This document shows, in pieces, positions 1-8,239 of a DNA stretch of 64,000 bases (position 1 is the first letter of the stretch; each line of letters opens with the position of its first letter). The stretch covers positions 8,432,001 to 8,496,000 of the forward strand of contig NZ_JADBEF010000001.1 in NCBI RefSeq assembly GCF_014873535.1, given 5' to 3'. The notes under the pieces are model-generated. The model was not told the DNA's origin and searched no databases. It saw nothing but the letters and a program-made list of their open reading frames with translations. Both the position numbers and the translations under genes were made by a program. This stretch comes from Nonomuraea africana. Its GTDB lineage: Bacteria > Actinomycetota > Actinomycetes > Streptosporangiales > Streptosporangiaceae.

Positions 1-290
1 ACGACCAGTTCGGTCGCGGACACGTCGGGCGGCAGGCAGTCGTGCTCGGGCATGTAGCCGACGAGGCCGCGGATCTGCGGGCCCTGCGTGACGACGTCGA
101 GGCCGAACACCTCGGCCCGGCCCGCCGTGGGCGGCAGCAGGCCGAGCAGGATCTTGATCAGCGTGGACTTGCCCGCTCCGTTGGCGCCCACGAGGCCGGT
201 GACGCCCGCTTCGACCGTGACGGAGAGCTGGTCCAGCGCGGTCACCGTGGGGAAGCGTTGGGTCAGCCCCTCGGTCGCGAGGATGTGCAT
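1..290 (-). CDS. ABC transporter ATP-binding protein (partial, C-terminus outside window)
   Basis: N-terminal 96 residues or so of an ABC ATPase, cut by the window edge. It begins at an ATG at 290. A Walker A motif GANGAGKST lies near residues 35-43, followed by a Q-loop region with the sequence GYMPEHDCLPPD, a form typical of ATPases that power ABC-2 type exporters. It would hydrolyse ATP at the inner face of the membrane to drive an unidentified permease, presumably encoded beyond position 1. The start lies only 10 bases downstream of the stop of the DUF389 gene, so the two may be cotranscribed. The substrate cannot be inferred. Confidence 0.85.
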   Translation of the reverse strand, partial: MHILATEGLTQRFPTVTALDQLSVTVEAGVTGLVGANGAGKSTLIKILLGLLPPTAGRAEVFGLDVVTQGPQIRGLVGYMPEHDCLPPDVSATELV

Positions 291-300
291 GATCCGGACA

Positions 301-1281
301 CTACCCGCGAAGAGCCCCAGGCGGCCTCGTTCGCGCGGACGAACCGTGGCTCATCCCATGGGGCCAGATCGTGCGCTGGAGGTACAGAACGGCCGTGCCC
401 GAGATGACCATGCCCACGATGTTGACGAACAGTTGCAGCGCCGACCCGCCCACCTCGGGCCAGTTGCCGAGGGCCATCGCGACGGCGGCGTACCCGGCGG
501 CCGGGATCGTGGTGACCGAGATGAAGACGCCGACCAGCGCGGAGGACTTGCCGGCGGTGATGGACAGCACGCCCGCCGCGCCGGCCAGCAGGGCGACGAT
601 GAAGGACCACTTGTCGGGCTTGACGATGAACTGGACCTCGTCGTGGCCGATGTCGAGGGAGTTCTGGTCGATCCAGCCGAGCCCTCGGGAGACCAGCGCG
701 CAGGCGAGGGTGATCGCGATGCCGGCCGCGAAGCCAATCGCGAGGATCTTGAGCGCCCTGCCGACCAGGTGGAGGCGGCCGGTCAGCAGGCCGAAGCAGG
801 CGGCCGCGATCGCGCCGAACTCGGGACCGAGGACCATCGCGCCGACGATCAGCACCAGCGAGTTGGTCACGACGCCGATGCCGGCGAGCTGGGTGGCGAT
901 GGCGATGAAGGCCAGGTAGGCCCAGGTGAGGCGCAGGTCGTCGTCGACGCGTTGAGCGAGCTCGGCCCACACCACGGCGTCGTCGCCGTCGCCGGGGGCC
1001 TGTTCCTCGGCCTCGGCCGCGGCGTGCGATATCGACAGATCGACGTTCTCGACCGCGATCGAGCCCTCCTGCTCGAGCCACCTGACCCTGTCGATGACCT
1101 CGTTGGCGGCCTCGCGCGCCATGTCGCAGAAGATCAGGTCGCCGCGGGGCTCACGGGCGGCGCCCTCGACGACGGCGATGTTGGTCACGCCCGTGCAGCT
1201 CTCCAGGATCCCGACGACTTCATCGGTGCGGGGAGAGGGGCTGATGAGTCGCAGATGCAGCACGCGCCCATTGTCGTCCAT
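301..1281 (-). CDS. DUF389 family membrane protein
   Basis: Protein of 326 residues. The first 110 residues or so form a soluble alpha/beta region, starting near MDDNGRVLHLRLISP. Six or so hydrophobic segments follow between about residues 120 and 310, including glycine/alanine-rich stretches such as VLIVGAMVLGPEFGAIAAACFG that are characteristic of DUF389. The family is widespread in actinobacteria and its biochemical role is not established. The ATG at 1281 was chosen over an upstream ATG at 1344, because the extra 21 residues are arginine-rich and unlike the family N-terminus. It may share a transcript with the ABC ATPase downstream. Confidence 0.8.
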   Translation of the reverse strand: MDDNGRVLHLRLISPSPRTDEVVGILESCTGVTNIAVVEGAAREPRGDLIFCDMAREAANEVIDRVRWLEQEGSIAVENVDLSISHAAAEAEEQAPGDGDDAVVWAELAQRVDDDLRLTWAYLAFIAIATQLAGIGVVTNSLVLIVGAMVLGPEFGAIAAACFGLLTGRLHLVGRALKILAIGFAAGIAITLACALVSRGLGWIDQNSLDIGHDEVQFIVKPDKWSFIVALLAGAAGVLSITAGKSSALVGVFISVTTIPAAGYAAVAMALGNWPEVGGSALQLFVNIVGMVISGTAVLYLQRTIWPHGMSHGSSARTRPPGALRG

Positions 1282-1326
1282 TCGATGTTGACAGCGCGTT
1301 GACGAGCCTCCGGCAGGCTGCCCTCC

Positions 1327-1458
1327 ATGACGATCCGCTGCCATGAGGAGGGCGAGCCGTGCTGGTTCGCCGATATCGACGATCTCGGGTGCCAGGGCCG
1401 GTTCGCGGCCTATCTGGCGGAGGAGCTGGTCAGGTCCGGCGTAGCCGTACCCGCTTGA
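1327..1458 (+). CDS. possible 43-aa small protein, three cysteines
   Basis: ATG to TGA frame of 43 codons with about 84 percent G or C at third positions, lying between the divergent DUF389 and coaA genes. It starts [14 protein letters not shown] and has cysteines at residues 5, 12 and 22. Its last 29 bases overlap the antisense 3' end of coaA. There is no convincing Shine-Dalgarno. It could be a real small protein or a leftover N-terminus of a longer gene. I do not recognise it, and comparison with relatives is the deciding test. Confidence 0.3.
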   Translation: MTIRCHEEGEPCWFADIDDLGCQGRFAAYLAEELVRSGVAVPA

Positions 1459-2347
1459 TGGCGTGGTCGGCGCCCTTCTGCAGCACCAGGCCCGCGCGCC
1501 CGCGTGTGGGCAGGATGTTCTCGACGAGGTTGCGCTCGTTGATGTCGCGCCACACGTTCCTCGCGAAGGCGGTGGCCTCCTCCTCCGAGAGCTCGGCGAT
1601 GTGCTTGAAGTAGGACTTGGGGTCCTCGAAGGCGGTACGGCGCAGCTGGTGGAAGCGGTGGACGTACCAGTTGCGGATGTCCTCCACCTTGGCGTCCACG
1701 TAGATGGAGAAGTCGAAGTAGTCGTTGACCGCGAGCGCGGCGGGCGGGGCGGGCTGCAGCACGTTCAGCCCCTCGATGATGAGGATGTCGGGCTTCTTCA
1801 CGATCTGGCTCGCGCCGGGGACGATGTCGTACTCCAGGTGGGAGTAGACGGGCGCGTGCACCTCGGCGCCGCCGGCCTTCACCTCGGCCACGAACCGCAC
1901 CAGCGCCCGCCGGTCGTAGCTCTCGGGGAAGCCCTTGCGGTGCATGATCCCCCTGGCCTCCAGCACCTCGTTGGGGTAGAGGAAGCTGTCGGTGGTGATC
2001 AGCGCGACGTTCGGGTGCTCGGGCCATCTGGTCAGGAGGGTCCTGAGCAGCCGCGCCGTGGTCGACTTGCCGACCGCGACGCTGCCCGCGATGCCCAGGA
2101 TGTACGGCACGCGTTCCCCGTCGTTGCCGAGAAAGGCGCTCAGCACGCTGCTGCGCTGCTTGGACCCGGTGAAGTGGAGGTTCAGCAACCGGGTCAACGG
2201 GAGGTAGATGTCGGTAACCTCGGCCAGGTCGATCGGGTCGTCGACGCCACGGAGGTCTTCCAGCTCGTCTGCGGTGAGAGTCAAGGGCGTGTTCTTGCGG
2301 AGCTCGCTCCACTGCTCCCTGCTCAGTTCCACGTAGCCGTTGTTCAC
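1430..2347 (-). CDS. coaA: type I pantothenate kinase
   Basis: A 305-residue bacterial type I pantothenate kinase, which phosphorylates pantothenate with ATP in the first committed step of coenzyme A synthesis in the cytoplasm. It carries the P-loop GSVAVGKST at residues 88-96, the family segments YVELSREQW at the N-terminus and [10 protein letters not shown]-like sequence in the C-terminal half (here [15 protein letters not shown]), and it ends VRLRRT as usual. Length is normal for actinobacterial CoaA. Its closeness to acpS, which transfers phosphopantetheine from CoA, is a sensible metabolic neighbourhood, although the two genes are divergent and separated by a phosphatase remnant. Confidence 0.95.
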   Translation of the reverse strand: MNNGYVELSREQWSELRKNTPLTLTADELEDLRGVDDPIDLAEVTDIYLPLTRLLNLHFTGSKQRSSVLSAFLGNDGERVPYILGIAGSVAVGKSTTARLLRTLLTRWPEHPNVALITTDSFLYPNEVLEARGIMHRKGFPESYDRRALVRFVAEVKAGGAEVHAPVYSHLEYDIVPGASQIVKKPDILIIEGLNVLQPAPPAALAVNDYFDFSIYVDAKVEDIRNWYVHRFHQLRRTAFEDPKSYFKHIAELSEEEATAFARNVWRDINERNLVENILPTRGRAGLVLQKGADHAIKRVRLRRT

Positions 2348-2537
2348 CCTGAAAGCCTATTGACCGAAAGACCTTGCTCGGATGCGGGGGGTCATGCACA
2401 GCCTGTGGACAAACACCTGGGATTACCGATGCGGGAAAGTGGGTAACCCTCGGAGTCCTCCTGGGTCGGCGATTTCTGACATATGGCGCTTTGGTGGCAT
2501 GGGATAAACGTGACGTGAAGGTCGCCAGGGAAGGCCG

Positions 2538-2908
2538 ATGGAACGTCGCCGTTTCCCGCAGGGGTCGCGGCGGGAGGCGGTACGGCGACGCTCCAGATGA
2601 CCAGGGACGGCCAGGTGCTGCGCAGCGCGCCCTCGCTCAACGGCACGCAGTTGACATCCTCCTCACAGATAAATCCGGGGGATTCCCACCCTCGCGGGTC
2701 GGATCTTCCTGCTTCACTGGCGACTGCCCACGCACACCCAAAGGTGGGCGACGGTCTTACGCGGCTCGAGCCGGTGCCGGGTGACTCCGGCGCGGAGTTC
2801 GCCGGCTCCACCTTCGGCCCCGGCGGGCGCACGCTGTACGTCAACATCCAGTCCAGCAAGGGACTGTCGTTCGCCATCTGGGGCCCGTGGCAGCGAGGGG
2901 GCTTCTAA
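2538..2908 (+). pseudogene. remnant of PhoX/DUF839-type secreted phosphatase
   Basis: The last 42 or so codons before the TAA at 2906 read [21 protein letters not shown]...FAIWGPW, the conserved C-terminus of PhoX-like (DUF839) calcium-dependent phosphatases. About 370 bases upstream an ATG at 2538 gives MERRRF, the twin-arginine start typical of these exported enzymes. One base out of frame follows a stretch AGVAAGGGTATL that looks like the rest of a Tat signal. An intact family member has several hundred residues, so nearly all of the catalytic body is missing. The gap coincides with an IS200/IS605-like end at about 2651-2725. The C-terminal identification is solid; the N-terminal reconstruction is inference. 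Confidence 0.6.
2651..2725. mobile_element. right-end remnant of an IS200/IS605-type element
   Basis: The sequence starts TTGACATCCTCCTCA, continues through CCGGGGGATTCCCACC and ends GTTCC-like TCTTCCTGCTTCACTGG. In my recollection this order of blocks (GACATCCTCC, a short hairpin, GGGGATTCCCACC, TTCCTGCTTCAC) is common at the right end of actinobacterial IS200/IS605 elements downstream of tnpB. No transposase or tnpB frame is left. It sits exactly where the PhoX-like gene is interrupted, so insertion followed by deletion is likely. Boundaries are approximate. Confidence 0.5.
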
Positions 2909-2927
2909 CCGTCGTTACGCTGGGTGG

Positions 2928-3278
2928 ATGATTCTGGGCATTGGTGTCGACGTGGTCGATGTGGCCAGGTTCGAAGCGACCATGGCGCGCACGCCCGGCC
3001 TGCGCTCGCGGCTGTTCACCGAGGCCGAGCGGACACTGGGGGTCCAGTCGCTGGCGGCCAGGTTCGCCGCCAAGGAGGCCGTGGCCAAGGCGCTCGGCGC
3101 CCCGCCCGGTCTCAGCCACCTCGACGCGGAGGTCCGCACGGGCGAGTACGGCAGGCCCGAACTCCACATCAGCGGTCAGGCCGCCGAGGTGGCCTATGGG
3201 CTCGGGGTGAAGCGCTGGCACCTCTCGCTCACCCACGACGGGGGCATCGCGCTGGCCTACGTGATCGCCGAAGGTTAG
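2928..3278 (+). CDS. acpS: holo-[acyl-carrier-protein] synthase
   Basis: Small 116-residue enzyme that moves 4'-phosphopantetheine from coenzyme A onto apo-acyl carrier proteins. The N-terminus [16 protein letters not shown] contains the metal-binding aspartate (GVDVVD), and the second signature [13 protein letters not shown] follows near residue 45, with [14 protein letters not shown] near the C-terminus. Length and motifs are normal for AcpS. The ATG at 2928 was chosen because it gives the canonical N-terminus; longer frames upstream read into the phosphatase remnant. The gene begins a run of closely packed housekeeping genes, with nnr starting 9 bases after its stop. Confidence 0.95.
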   Translation: MILGIGVDVVDVARFEATMARTPGLRSRLFTEAERTLGVQSLAARFAAKEAVAKALGAPPGLSHLDAEVRTGEYGRPELHISGQAAEVAYGLGVKRWHLSLTHDGGIALAYVIAEG

Positions 3279-3287
3279 TTTCGGATC

Positions 3288-4751
3288 ATGCGCACCGCCT
3301 ACACCGCCGACCAGATCAGGGCCGCCGAGCTGGCGCTGATGGCCACGCTGCCCGAGGGCACGCTGATGCAGCGCGCGGCCACCGGCCTCGCCGTCGTCTG
3401 CGCGGGCCTGCTCGGCAGGGTGTACGGCTCGCGCGTGCTCCTGCTCGTCGGCAGCGGCGACAACGGCGGCGACGCCCTCCACGCGGGCGCACGTCTCGCG
3501 AGGCGGGGCGCGCGGGTCGAGGCGCTGCTCGCGGGCTCCAGGACGCACGAGGAGGGCCTGGAAGCCTTCCTGCGGGCGGGCGGGCGCGTCACCGGCGACA
3601 TGGGCGAGGTCGACCTCATCGTCGACGGGCTCGTGGGCATCGGCGCGACGGGGGCGCTGCGGGAGCCGTACGCGTCGCTGGCGAACCGCGCGAACGCCGC
3701 GCAGGCGCTGGTGGTCGCGGTGGACGTGCCCAGCGGGGTGGACGCGAGCACGGGACGCGTCGCGGGGCCCGCGCTGCGGGCGCATCTCACGGTCACGATG
3801 GGCGCGGTCAAGACGGGCCTGCTCGTCGATCCGGGCGCCGCCCACGTCGGCGCGCTCGAACTCGTCGACATCGGGCTCGGCCCCTACCTGCCCGATCCCG
3901 ACGTGGCCGCGCTGACCGCCGAGGACGTCGACGACCTGGTGCCGCGGCCCGGCGCCGAGTCCGACAAGTACCGCAGGGGCGTGGTCGGCGTCGCGGCGGG
4001 CAGCGACCGCTACACGGGCGCCGCCGTCCTCGCGGTGGGCGGCGCGCTGCGGGCCGGCGCGGGGATGGTCCGCTACGTGGGTACGGCACCGCCCGTGCGC
4101 CAGGTGCGCGCCAGGTGGCCGGAGGCGGTGATCACGGAGCTGGAGCGGCCCTCGATCGAGGGGGTGGGACGGGTCCAGGCATGGGTGGTCGGCCCGGGGC
4201 TCGGCACCGACGACTGGGCGCACGAGCTGCTCGCCCGGGTGCTGGCCACCGACGTGCCGGTCCTGGTGGACGCCGACGCGCTCACGATCGTGACGAGGGA
4301 ACGGGGGCTGCTGCGCCGTACCGCGCCGGTGCTGATCACCCCGCACGCCGGCGAGCTGTCGCGGCTGCTCGGCGTGCCGGCCGACAGGGTGGCGGCGGCG
4401 CGGCTCGAGCACGCCCGCAGGGCGGCCGCCGAGCTCGGCGTCACGGTGCTGCTGAAGGGGTCGACGACGGTGATCGCCGAGCAGGACCGGCCGGTCAGGG
4501 TCAACACGACGGGAACGCCGTGGCTGGCCACGGGCGGCACCGGCGACGTGCTGTCGGGCGTGGGGGGAACGCTGCTGGCCGGCGGGCTCGGCGCCTACGA
4601 CGCGGGAGCCTGCGCCGCCTTCCTGCACGGGCTGGCGGGACGCATGGCCGCCGACGGCGCGCCGCTTGCCGCCGCCGACGTCGCGGCCGCGATCCCGCTC
4701 GCGATGCGGGCGCTGAGAGGCGAATCACGCTCACGAGGTCGGCGGAGCTGA
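3288..4751 (+). CDS. nnr: bifunctional NAD(P)H-hydrate epimerase / ADP-dependent NAD(P)H-hydrate dehydratase
   Basis: A 487-residue fusion that repairs hydrated NADH and NADPH. The N-terminal half (to about residue 210) is the epimerase, with GSGDNGGDALHAG near residues 54-66. The C-terminal half is the ADP-dependent dehydratase of the ribokinase-like fold, with GPGLG near residue 303 and the ATP-site sequence TGGTGDVLSGVGG near residue 418. Both domains look complete. It lies between acpS and alr in the usual actinobacterial order, 12 bases before alr, so it is probably transcribed with them. Confidence 0.93.
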   Translation: MRTAYTADQIRAAELALMATLPEGTLMQRAATGLAVVCAGLLGRVYGSRVLLLVGSGDNGGDALHAGARLARRGARVEALLAGSRTHEEGLEAFLRAGGRVTGDMGEVDLIVDGLVGIGATGALREPYASLANRANAAQALVVAVDVPSGVDASTGRVAGPALRAHLTVTMGAVKTGLLVDPGAAHVGALELVDIGLGPYLPDPDVAALTAEDVDDLVPRPGAESDKYRRGVVGVAAGSDRYTGAAVLAVGGALRAGAGMVRYVGTAPPVRQVRARWPEAVITELERPSIEGVGRVQAWVVGPGLGTDDWAHELLARVLATDVPVLVDADALTIVTRERGLLRRTAPVLITPHAGELSRLLGVPADRVAAARLEHARRAAAELGVTVLLKGSTTVIAEQDRPVRVNTTGTPWLATGGTGDVLSGVGGTLLAGGLGAYDAGACAAFLHGLAGRMAADGAPLAAADVAAAIPLAMRALRGESRSRGRRS

Positions 4752-4763
4752 CAAACTGGAAAC

Positions 4764-5906
4764 ATGAGCTTCCGTGAGGCGACGCCCGCGCAGGCACGGG
4801 TCGACCTGGCCGCCATCAGGCACAACGTCGGGCTCCTCAGGGAGCGGGCGGGCGGCGCCGAGCTGATGGGCGCGGTCAAGGCCGACGCCTACGGGCACGG
4901 TCTGGCCGCCACCTCGAGAGCGGTCGTGGAGGGCGGGGCGAGCAGGCTCGGCACCGCCTACGTCAGGGAAGGGCTCGCGCTGCGGGCGGCGGGCTTCACC
5001 GTGCCGATCCTGTCGTGGATCCTGACGCCGGGCGAGCCGTTCGAGGAGGCGCTCGAGGCCGACCTGGAGCTGTCGGTCTCCGACGAGGGCAGGCTGGCGG
5101 AGATCGCCGCCGCGGCCCGCCGTACGGGCCGGACGGCCCGGGTGCACCTCGAGGCCGACACGGGCATGAGCAGGGGCGGCGCGCCCCTGGCCGCCTGGCC
5201 GGGGCTGCTGCGCGAGGCGGCCGCGCTCCAGGCCGAGGGCGCGGTGGAGGTCGTCGGGCTCTGGTCCCACTTCGCCTGCGCCGACCTGCCCGGGCACACC
5301 TCGATCGACCTGCAGATCGACGCCTACGAGAGCGCGCTGAAACTGGCCGAGCAGGCGGGGGTCGCGGGCTCCCAGGTGATCAGGCACCTGGCCAACTCCG
5401 CGGCGATCCTGACGCTGCCGAGCACCCACTACGACCTCGTCAGAGCGGGCATCGCGATGTACGGCCTGAGCCCCATCCCCGAGCAGGGCGACTTCGGCCT
5501 GCGCCCCGCGATGACGCTGGCCGCGAGGATCGCGCTGGCCAAACGGGTGCCCGACGGCGCGGGCGTCTCCTACGGCCACCTCTACACCACGCGAGGGGAG
5601 TGCACGCTCGGCCTGGTCCCCCTCGGCTACGCCGACGGCATCCTCAGGAGCGCCACGGGCCGCGTCGAGGTCCTGGCCGGTGGCCGGCGCAGACCGGTGG
5701 TCGGCCGGGTCTGCATGGATCAGTTCATGATCGACGTCGGTGGCGACCCGCTGGCCGACGGCGACGAGGTCGTCCTGTTCGGCCCCGGCACGCACGGCGA
5801 GCCGACCTGTCAGGAGTGGGCCGACAATCTCGGCACGATCACGCATGAGATCGTGACGAGGATCGGCGCGCGCGTGCCGAGGGTGTACCAGGAGGTGAAG
5901 GCATGA
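4764..5906 (+). CDS. alr: alanine racemase
   Basis: A 380-residue PLP enzyme that interconverts L- and D-alanine to supply peptidoglycan synthesis. The PLP lysine is K39 in AVKADAYGHG. The second-base tyrosine lies in the GVSYGHLYTT region, and RAGIAMYGLSP is also present. The C-terminal beta domain is complete and length is normal. Start ATG at 4764. The last four bases overlap the start of the following hydrolase gene (ATGA), which points to translational coupling. Confidence 0.95.
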   Translation: MSFREATPAQARVDLAAIRHNVGLLRERAGGAELMGAVKADAYGHGLAATSRAVVEGGASRLGTAYVREGLALRAAGFTVPILSWILTPGEPFEEALEADLELSVSDEGRLAEIAAAARRTGRTARVHLEADTGMSRGGAPLAAWPGLLREAAALQAEGAVEVVGLWSHFACADLPGHTSIDLQIDAYESALKLAEQAGVAGSQVIRHLANSAAILTLPSTHYDLVRAGIAMYGLSPIPEQGDFGLRPAMTLAARIALAKRVPDGAGVSYGHLYTTRGECTLGLVPLGYADGILRSATGRVEVLAGGRRRPVVGRVCMDQFMIDVGGDPLADGDEVVLFGPGTHGEPTCQEWADNLGTITHEIVTRIGARVPRVYQEVKA

Positions 5907-6952
5907 CGACCACGAGACGGCAGAAGGTCGGCATCGCGGGCGCGATCGTCGGAGCCGCCTCGGCGGGTGTCGCGGCGGTGGCGCTGGCCAAGCGTTACGC
6001 GGTGGGCCGCATCAGGCTCCGCCCCGACCCCGAGGCCGACGAGCCGTTCGGCGAGCTGAAGGGCAGGCAGCGCACGCTCATCACCTCCGACGAGGTGGCG
6101 CTCCACATCGAGATCGACGGCCCGGAAGACGCGCCGGTGACGATCGTGTTCTGCCACGGCTACACCCACAACCTCGACTCCTGGCACTACCAGCGGCGCG
6201 ACCTGCGCGAAGACTTCAGGGTCCTGCTGTGGGACCAGCGCTCCCACGGCCTGTCGCAGCGCAACGGTGACCAGGACAGCTCGATCGAACGGCTGGGCCA
6301 AGACCTCTACGAGGTGCTCGAGACCTTCGTGCCGGGGCCGTGCGTGCTGGTCGGCCACTCGATGGGCGGCATGACCATCATGGCGCTCGCCGACAGCCAT
6401 CCCGAGCTGTTCGGCGACCGGATCCGCGGTGTCGCGCTCGTCGCCACCAGCGCGGGCAAGCTCGCCGAGATCACCCTCGGCCTGCCCGCCCTGCTGGCCA
6501 GGGGCCTGCACAAGGTGGCCCCCACCACCGTCTCCGTGCTGGGCAGAGGCGGCCCCCTGGTCGACAAGACCCGGCACGTGGGCAACGACGTGGCCTTCCT
6601 GGTGCTGCGCCATTTCGGTTTCGGCGACTCGAAGAACGTCAGCCCGACCGTGGTCGACTTCGTCGAGTCCATGATCCGCTCGACGCCGACCGAGGTGATC
6701 GCCGACTTCTATCCCGCGCTGATGAACCACGACAAGCTGTCCGCGCTGGGGGTCCTCGACGACGTGCCCACCGCGATCCTGGTCGGTGAGAAGGACTGGC
6801 TGACGCCGCCCGAGCACAGCAGGGCGATCGCGGCGGCGCTGCCGAAGGCCCAGCTGACCGAGGTGCCCGAGACCTCGCACCTGATCCAGCTCGAACGGCC
6901 CGCCGTGGTGAACGAGGCCCTGCGCGACCTGATGAAGAGGGTGGAGCTGTGA
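5903..6952 (+). CDS. alpha/beta hydrolase, membrane-anchored
   Basis: A 349-residue alpha/beta hydrolase fold protein. The N-terminus is basic and then hydrophobic (VGIAGAIVGAASAGVAAVALA), likely a signal anchor. The oxyanion-hole HG is in FCHGYTHN, the nucleophile elbow is GHSMGG, and the catalytic histidine is in ETSHLIQLERP near the C-terminus; an aspartate in GEKDWLTPPEH-like sequence completes the triad. Its substrate is unknown. A hydrolase in this position between alr and tsaE is conserved in many actinobacteria. It overlaps alr by 4 bases and tsaE by 4 bases, so it belongs to the same transcript. Confidence 0.85.
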   Translation: MTTTRRQKVGIAGAIVGAASAGVAAVALAKRYAVGRIRLRPDPEADEPFGELKGRQRTLITSDEVALHIEIDGPEDAPVTIVFCHGYTHNLDSWHYQRRDLREDFRVLLWDQRSHGLSQRNGDQDSSIERLGQDLYEVLETFVPGPCVLVGHSMGGMTIMALADSHPELFGDRIRGVALVATSAGKLAEITLGLPALLARGLHKVAPTTVSVLGRGGPLVDKTRHVGNDVAFLVLRHFGFGDSKNVSPTVVDFVESMIRSTPTEVIADFYPALMNHDKLSALGVLDDVPTAILVGEKDWLTPPEHSRAIAAALPKAQLTEVPETSHLIQLERPAVVNEALRDLMKRVEL

Positions 6953-7404
6953 CCGTCGTCGCCACGACCGAGGACATGCGCGCTCTGGGCGTGCGGTTGG
7001 CCGCCTCGCTCAGGGGCGGCGACCTGGTCATCCTGTCGGGCCCGCTGGGCGCCGGGAAGACCACGCTGGTCCAGGGCATCGCCGAGGGCCTCAAGGTGCG
7101 CGGCCCCATCACCTCGCCCACCTTCGTCATCGCCCGCGTCCACCCCTCGCTGGTCGAGGGGCCGCCGCTGGTGCACGCCGACGCCTACCGGCTCGGCGGC
7201 GACCTCGAGGTCGACGACCTCGACCTCGACGCCTCGCTGGAGGAGTCGGTGACCATCGTCGAGTGGGGCGAGGGGCTCGTGGAGGGCCTGTCCGACGAGC
7301 GGCTCGAAGTCCACATCGGCCGATCGGGCGACGACGACGTGCGCACGGTGACCCTGCGCGGCGTGGGCGAACGCTGGGCCGACACGCCGTCTGATCCCGT
7401 CTAA
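6949..7404 (+). CDS. tsaE: tRNA threonylcarbamoyladenosine biosynthesis ATPase
   Basis: A 151-residue P-loop ATPase, the TsaE partner of the TsaB-TsaD complex that makes t6A at position 37 of ANN-decoding tRNAs. Walker A is LGAGKTTLVQG near residues 29-39, followed by ITSPTFVIA and HADAYRL, both family signatures. It starts at GTG overlapping the hydrolase stop (GTGA). Its partners tsaB and tsaD lie 2.4 kb downstream, separated by an inserted sortase pair and a phosphotransferase gene. Confidence 0.93.
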   Translation: MTVVATTEDMRALGVRLAASLRGGDLVILSGPLGAGKTTLVQGIAEGLKVRGPITSPTFVIARVHPSLVEGPPLVHADAYRLGGDLEVDDLDLDASLEESVTIVEWGEGLVEGLSDERLEVHIGRSGDDDVRTVTLRGVGERWADTPSDPV

Positions 7405-7459
7405 CACCGAAACTCCGCCAACTCCGAGTCAAGCCTGAGATCATTTGGTCATGGGTTCA

Positions 7460-7476
7460 CCCAGATTTTCTGGGTA
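7460..7476 (+). terminator. short hairpin after tsaE
   Basis: Perfect 7-bp inverted repeat ACCCAGA-TTT-TCTGGGT, 55 bases after the tsaE stop and 65 bases before the next start. There is no T-run after it, so it could be a weak terminator, a mRNA 3' end or an operator for the sortase-substrate gene. Confidence 0.4.
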
Positions 7477-7541
7477 TCAGGTGGGGTGCAGCGTCCAATT
7501 CGGGTGGATGCTGAGGGAAAACGGCGAAGTGGGGTGCGGCG

Positions 7542-8237
7542 GTGCTCACGGTCAGGCGAGTCGCGTACGCGGGGGCCTTCCTCTTGTTAGGGGTGGCGGG
7601 GTGCTCGGCGCAGGCGCAGACCGGCACGCCGACCGGTACCGCCACCACGACGGCGACCAGCACGGCGACGGGGACGGCCACCGCCACGGCGACCGCGACC
7701 GCGACGACGACCAGGCAGAACGTCGACGTCAGGCTCAACCCCGACAGGGTGACCGCCGGCGACAACTCCACGGTCTGGATCCTGGCCAACTGCCCGGTGC
7801 CGACCGACGGGCCCGAGCACAGCGGCACCGCCACCTCCAAGGCCTTCCTCGCCGCGGTCCCGCTGGACCCCGTGCCGCCGCCCACGCCGACCGCCACCCC
7901 CACCACGACCGCCACGCCTGCCCCCGTGCCATGGGTGCGTGGTGACGCCCAGGTCTCCAGCACCGTGAAGCGCGGCAGCTACGCCGTGAGCGTCAAGTGC
8001 GACGGCACCAACGACACCGGCCGGGCCACGCTGCGCGTCGTCGCCGCGGGCCCCACCGCCACGCCCACGTCGACCAGGACCGTCGTGCCGACCAAGGCGC
8101 CGGGAGCGGGCGGCGGCGGCACCTTCGCAAAGAACGCCGAGGACGAGTCGGGCCTCCCGCTCGCTCCCGCGGGGGTGCTGCTGGCTCTCGCACTGGCCGG
8201 TGGGATCGGCCTGGCGCTCCGGCGCCGCCGTAGCTAG
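7542..8237 (+). CDS. Thr/Ala-rich surface protein with lipobox and C-terminal anchor, sortase partner
   Basis: A 231-residue exported protein. The N-terminal signal ends in VAGC at residues 18-21, which fits a lipobox. A low-complexity threonine/alanine tract follows to about residue 57, then an extracellular domain with two cysteines (ILANCPVP and VSVKCDG) that looks immunoglobulin-like, interrupted by a second Pro/Thr stretch. The C-terminus is a classic sorting-signal shape: GLPLAPAG, a hydrophobic segment and the basic tail RRRRS. No exact LPXTG is present; LPLAP is the closest. The class F sortase gene starts 2 bases after its stop, which strongly suggests enzyme and substrate. GTG start. 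Confidence 0.7.
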   Translation: MLTVRRVAYAGAFLLLGVAGCSAQAQTGTPTGTATTTATSTATGTATATATATATTTRQNVDVRLNPDRVTAGDNSTVWILANCPVPTDGPEHSGTATSKAFLAAVPLDPVPPPTPTATPTTTATPAPVPWVRGDAQVSSTVKRGSYAVSVKCDGTNDTGRATLRVVAAGPTATPTSTRTVVPTKAPGAGGGGTFAKNAEDESGLPLAPAGVLLALALAGGIGLALRRRRS

Positions 8238-8239
8238 AC

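Noticed and set aside
7620-7720. GC-rich ACG/GCC tandem repeat as a non-coding element
   Set aside because: It is in frame and encodes the Thr/Ala linker of the surface protein.
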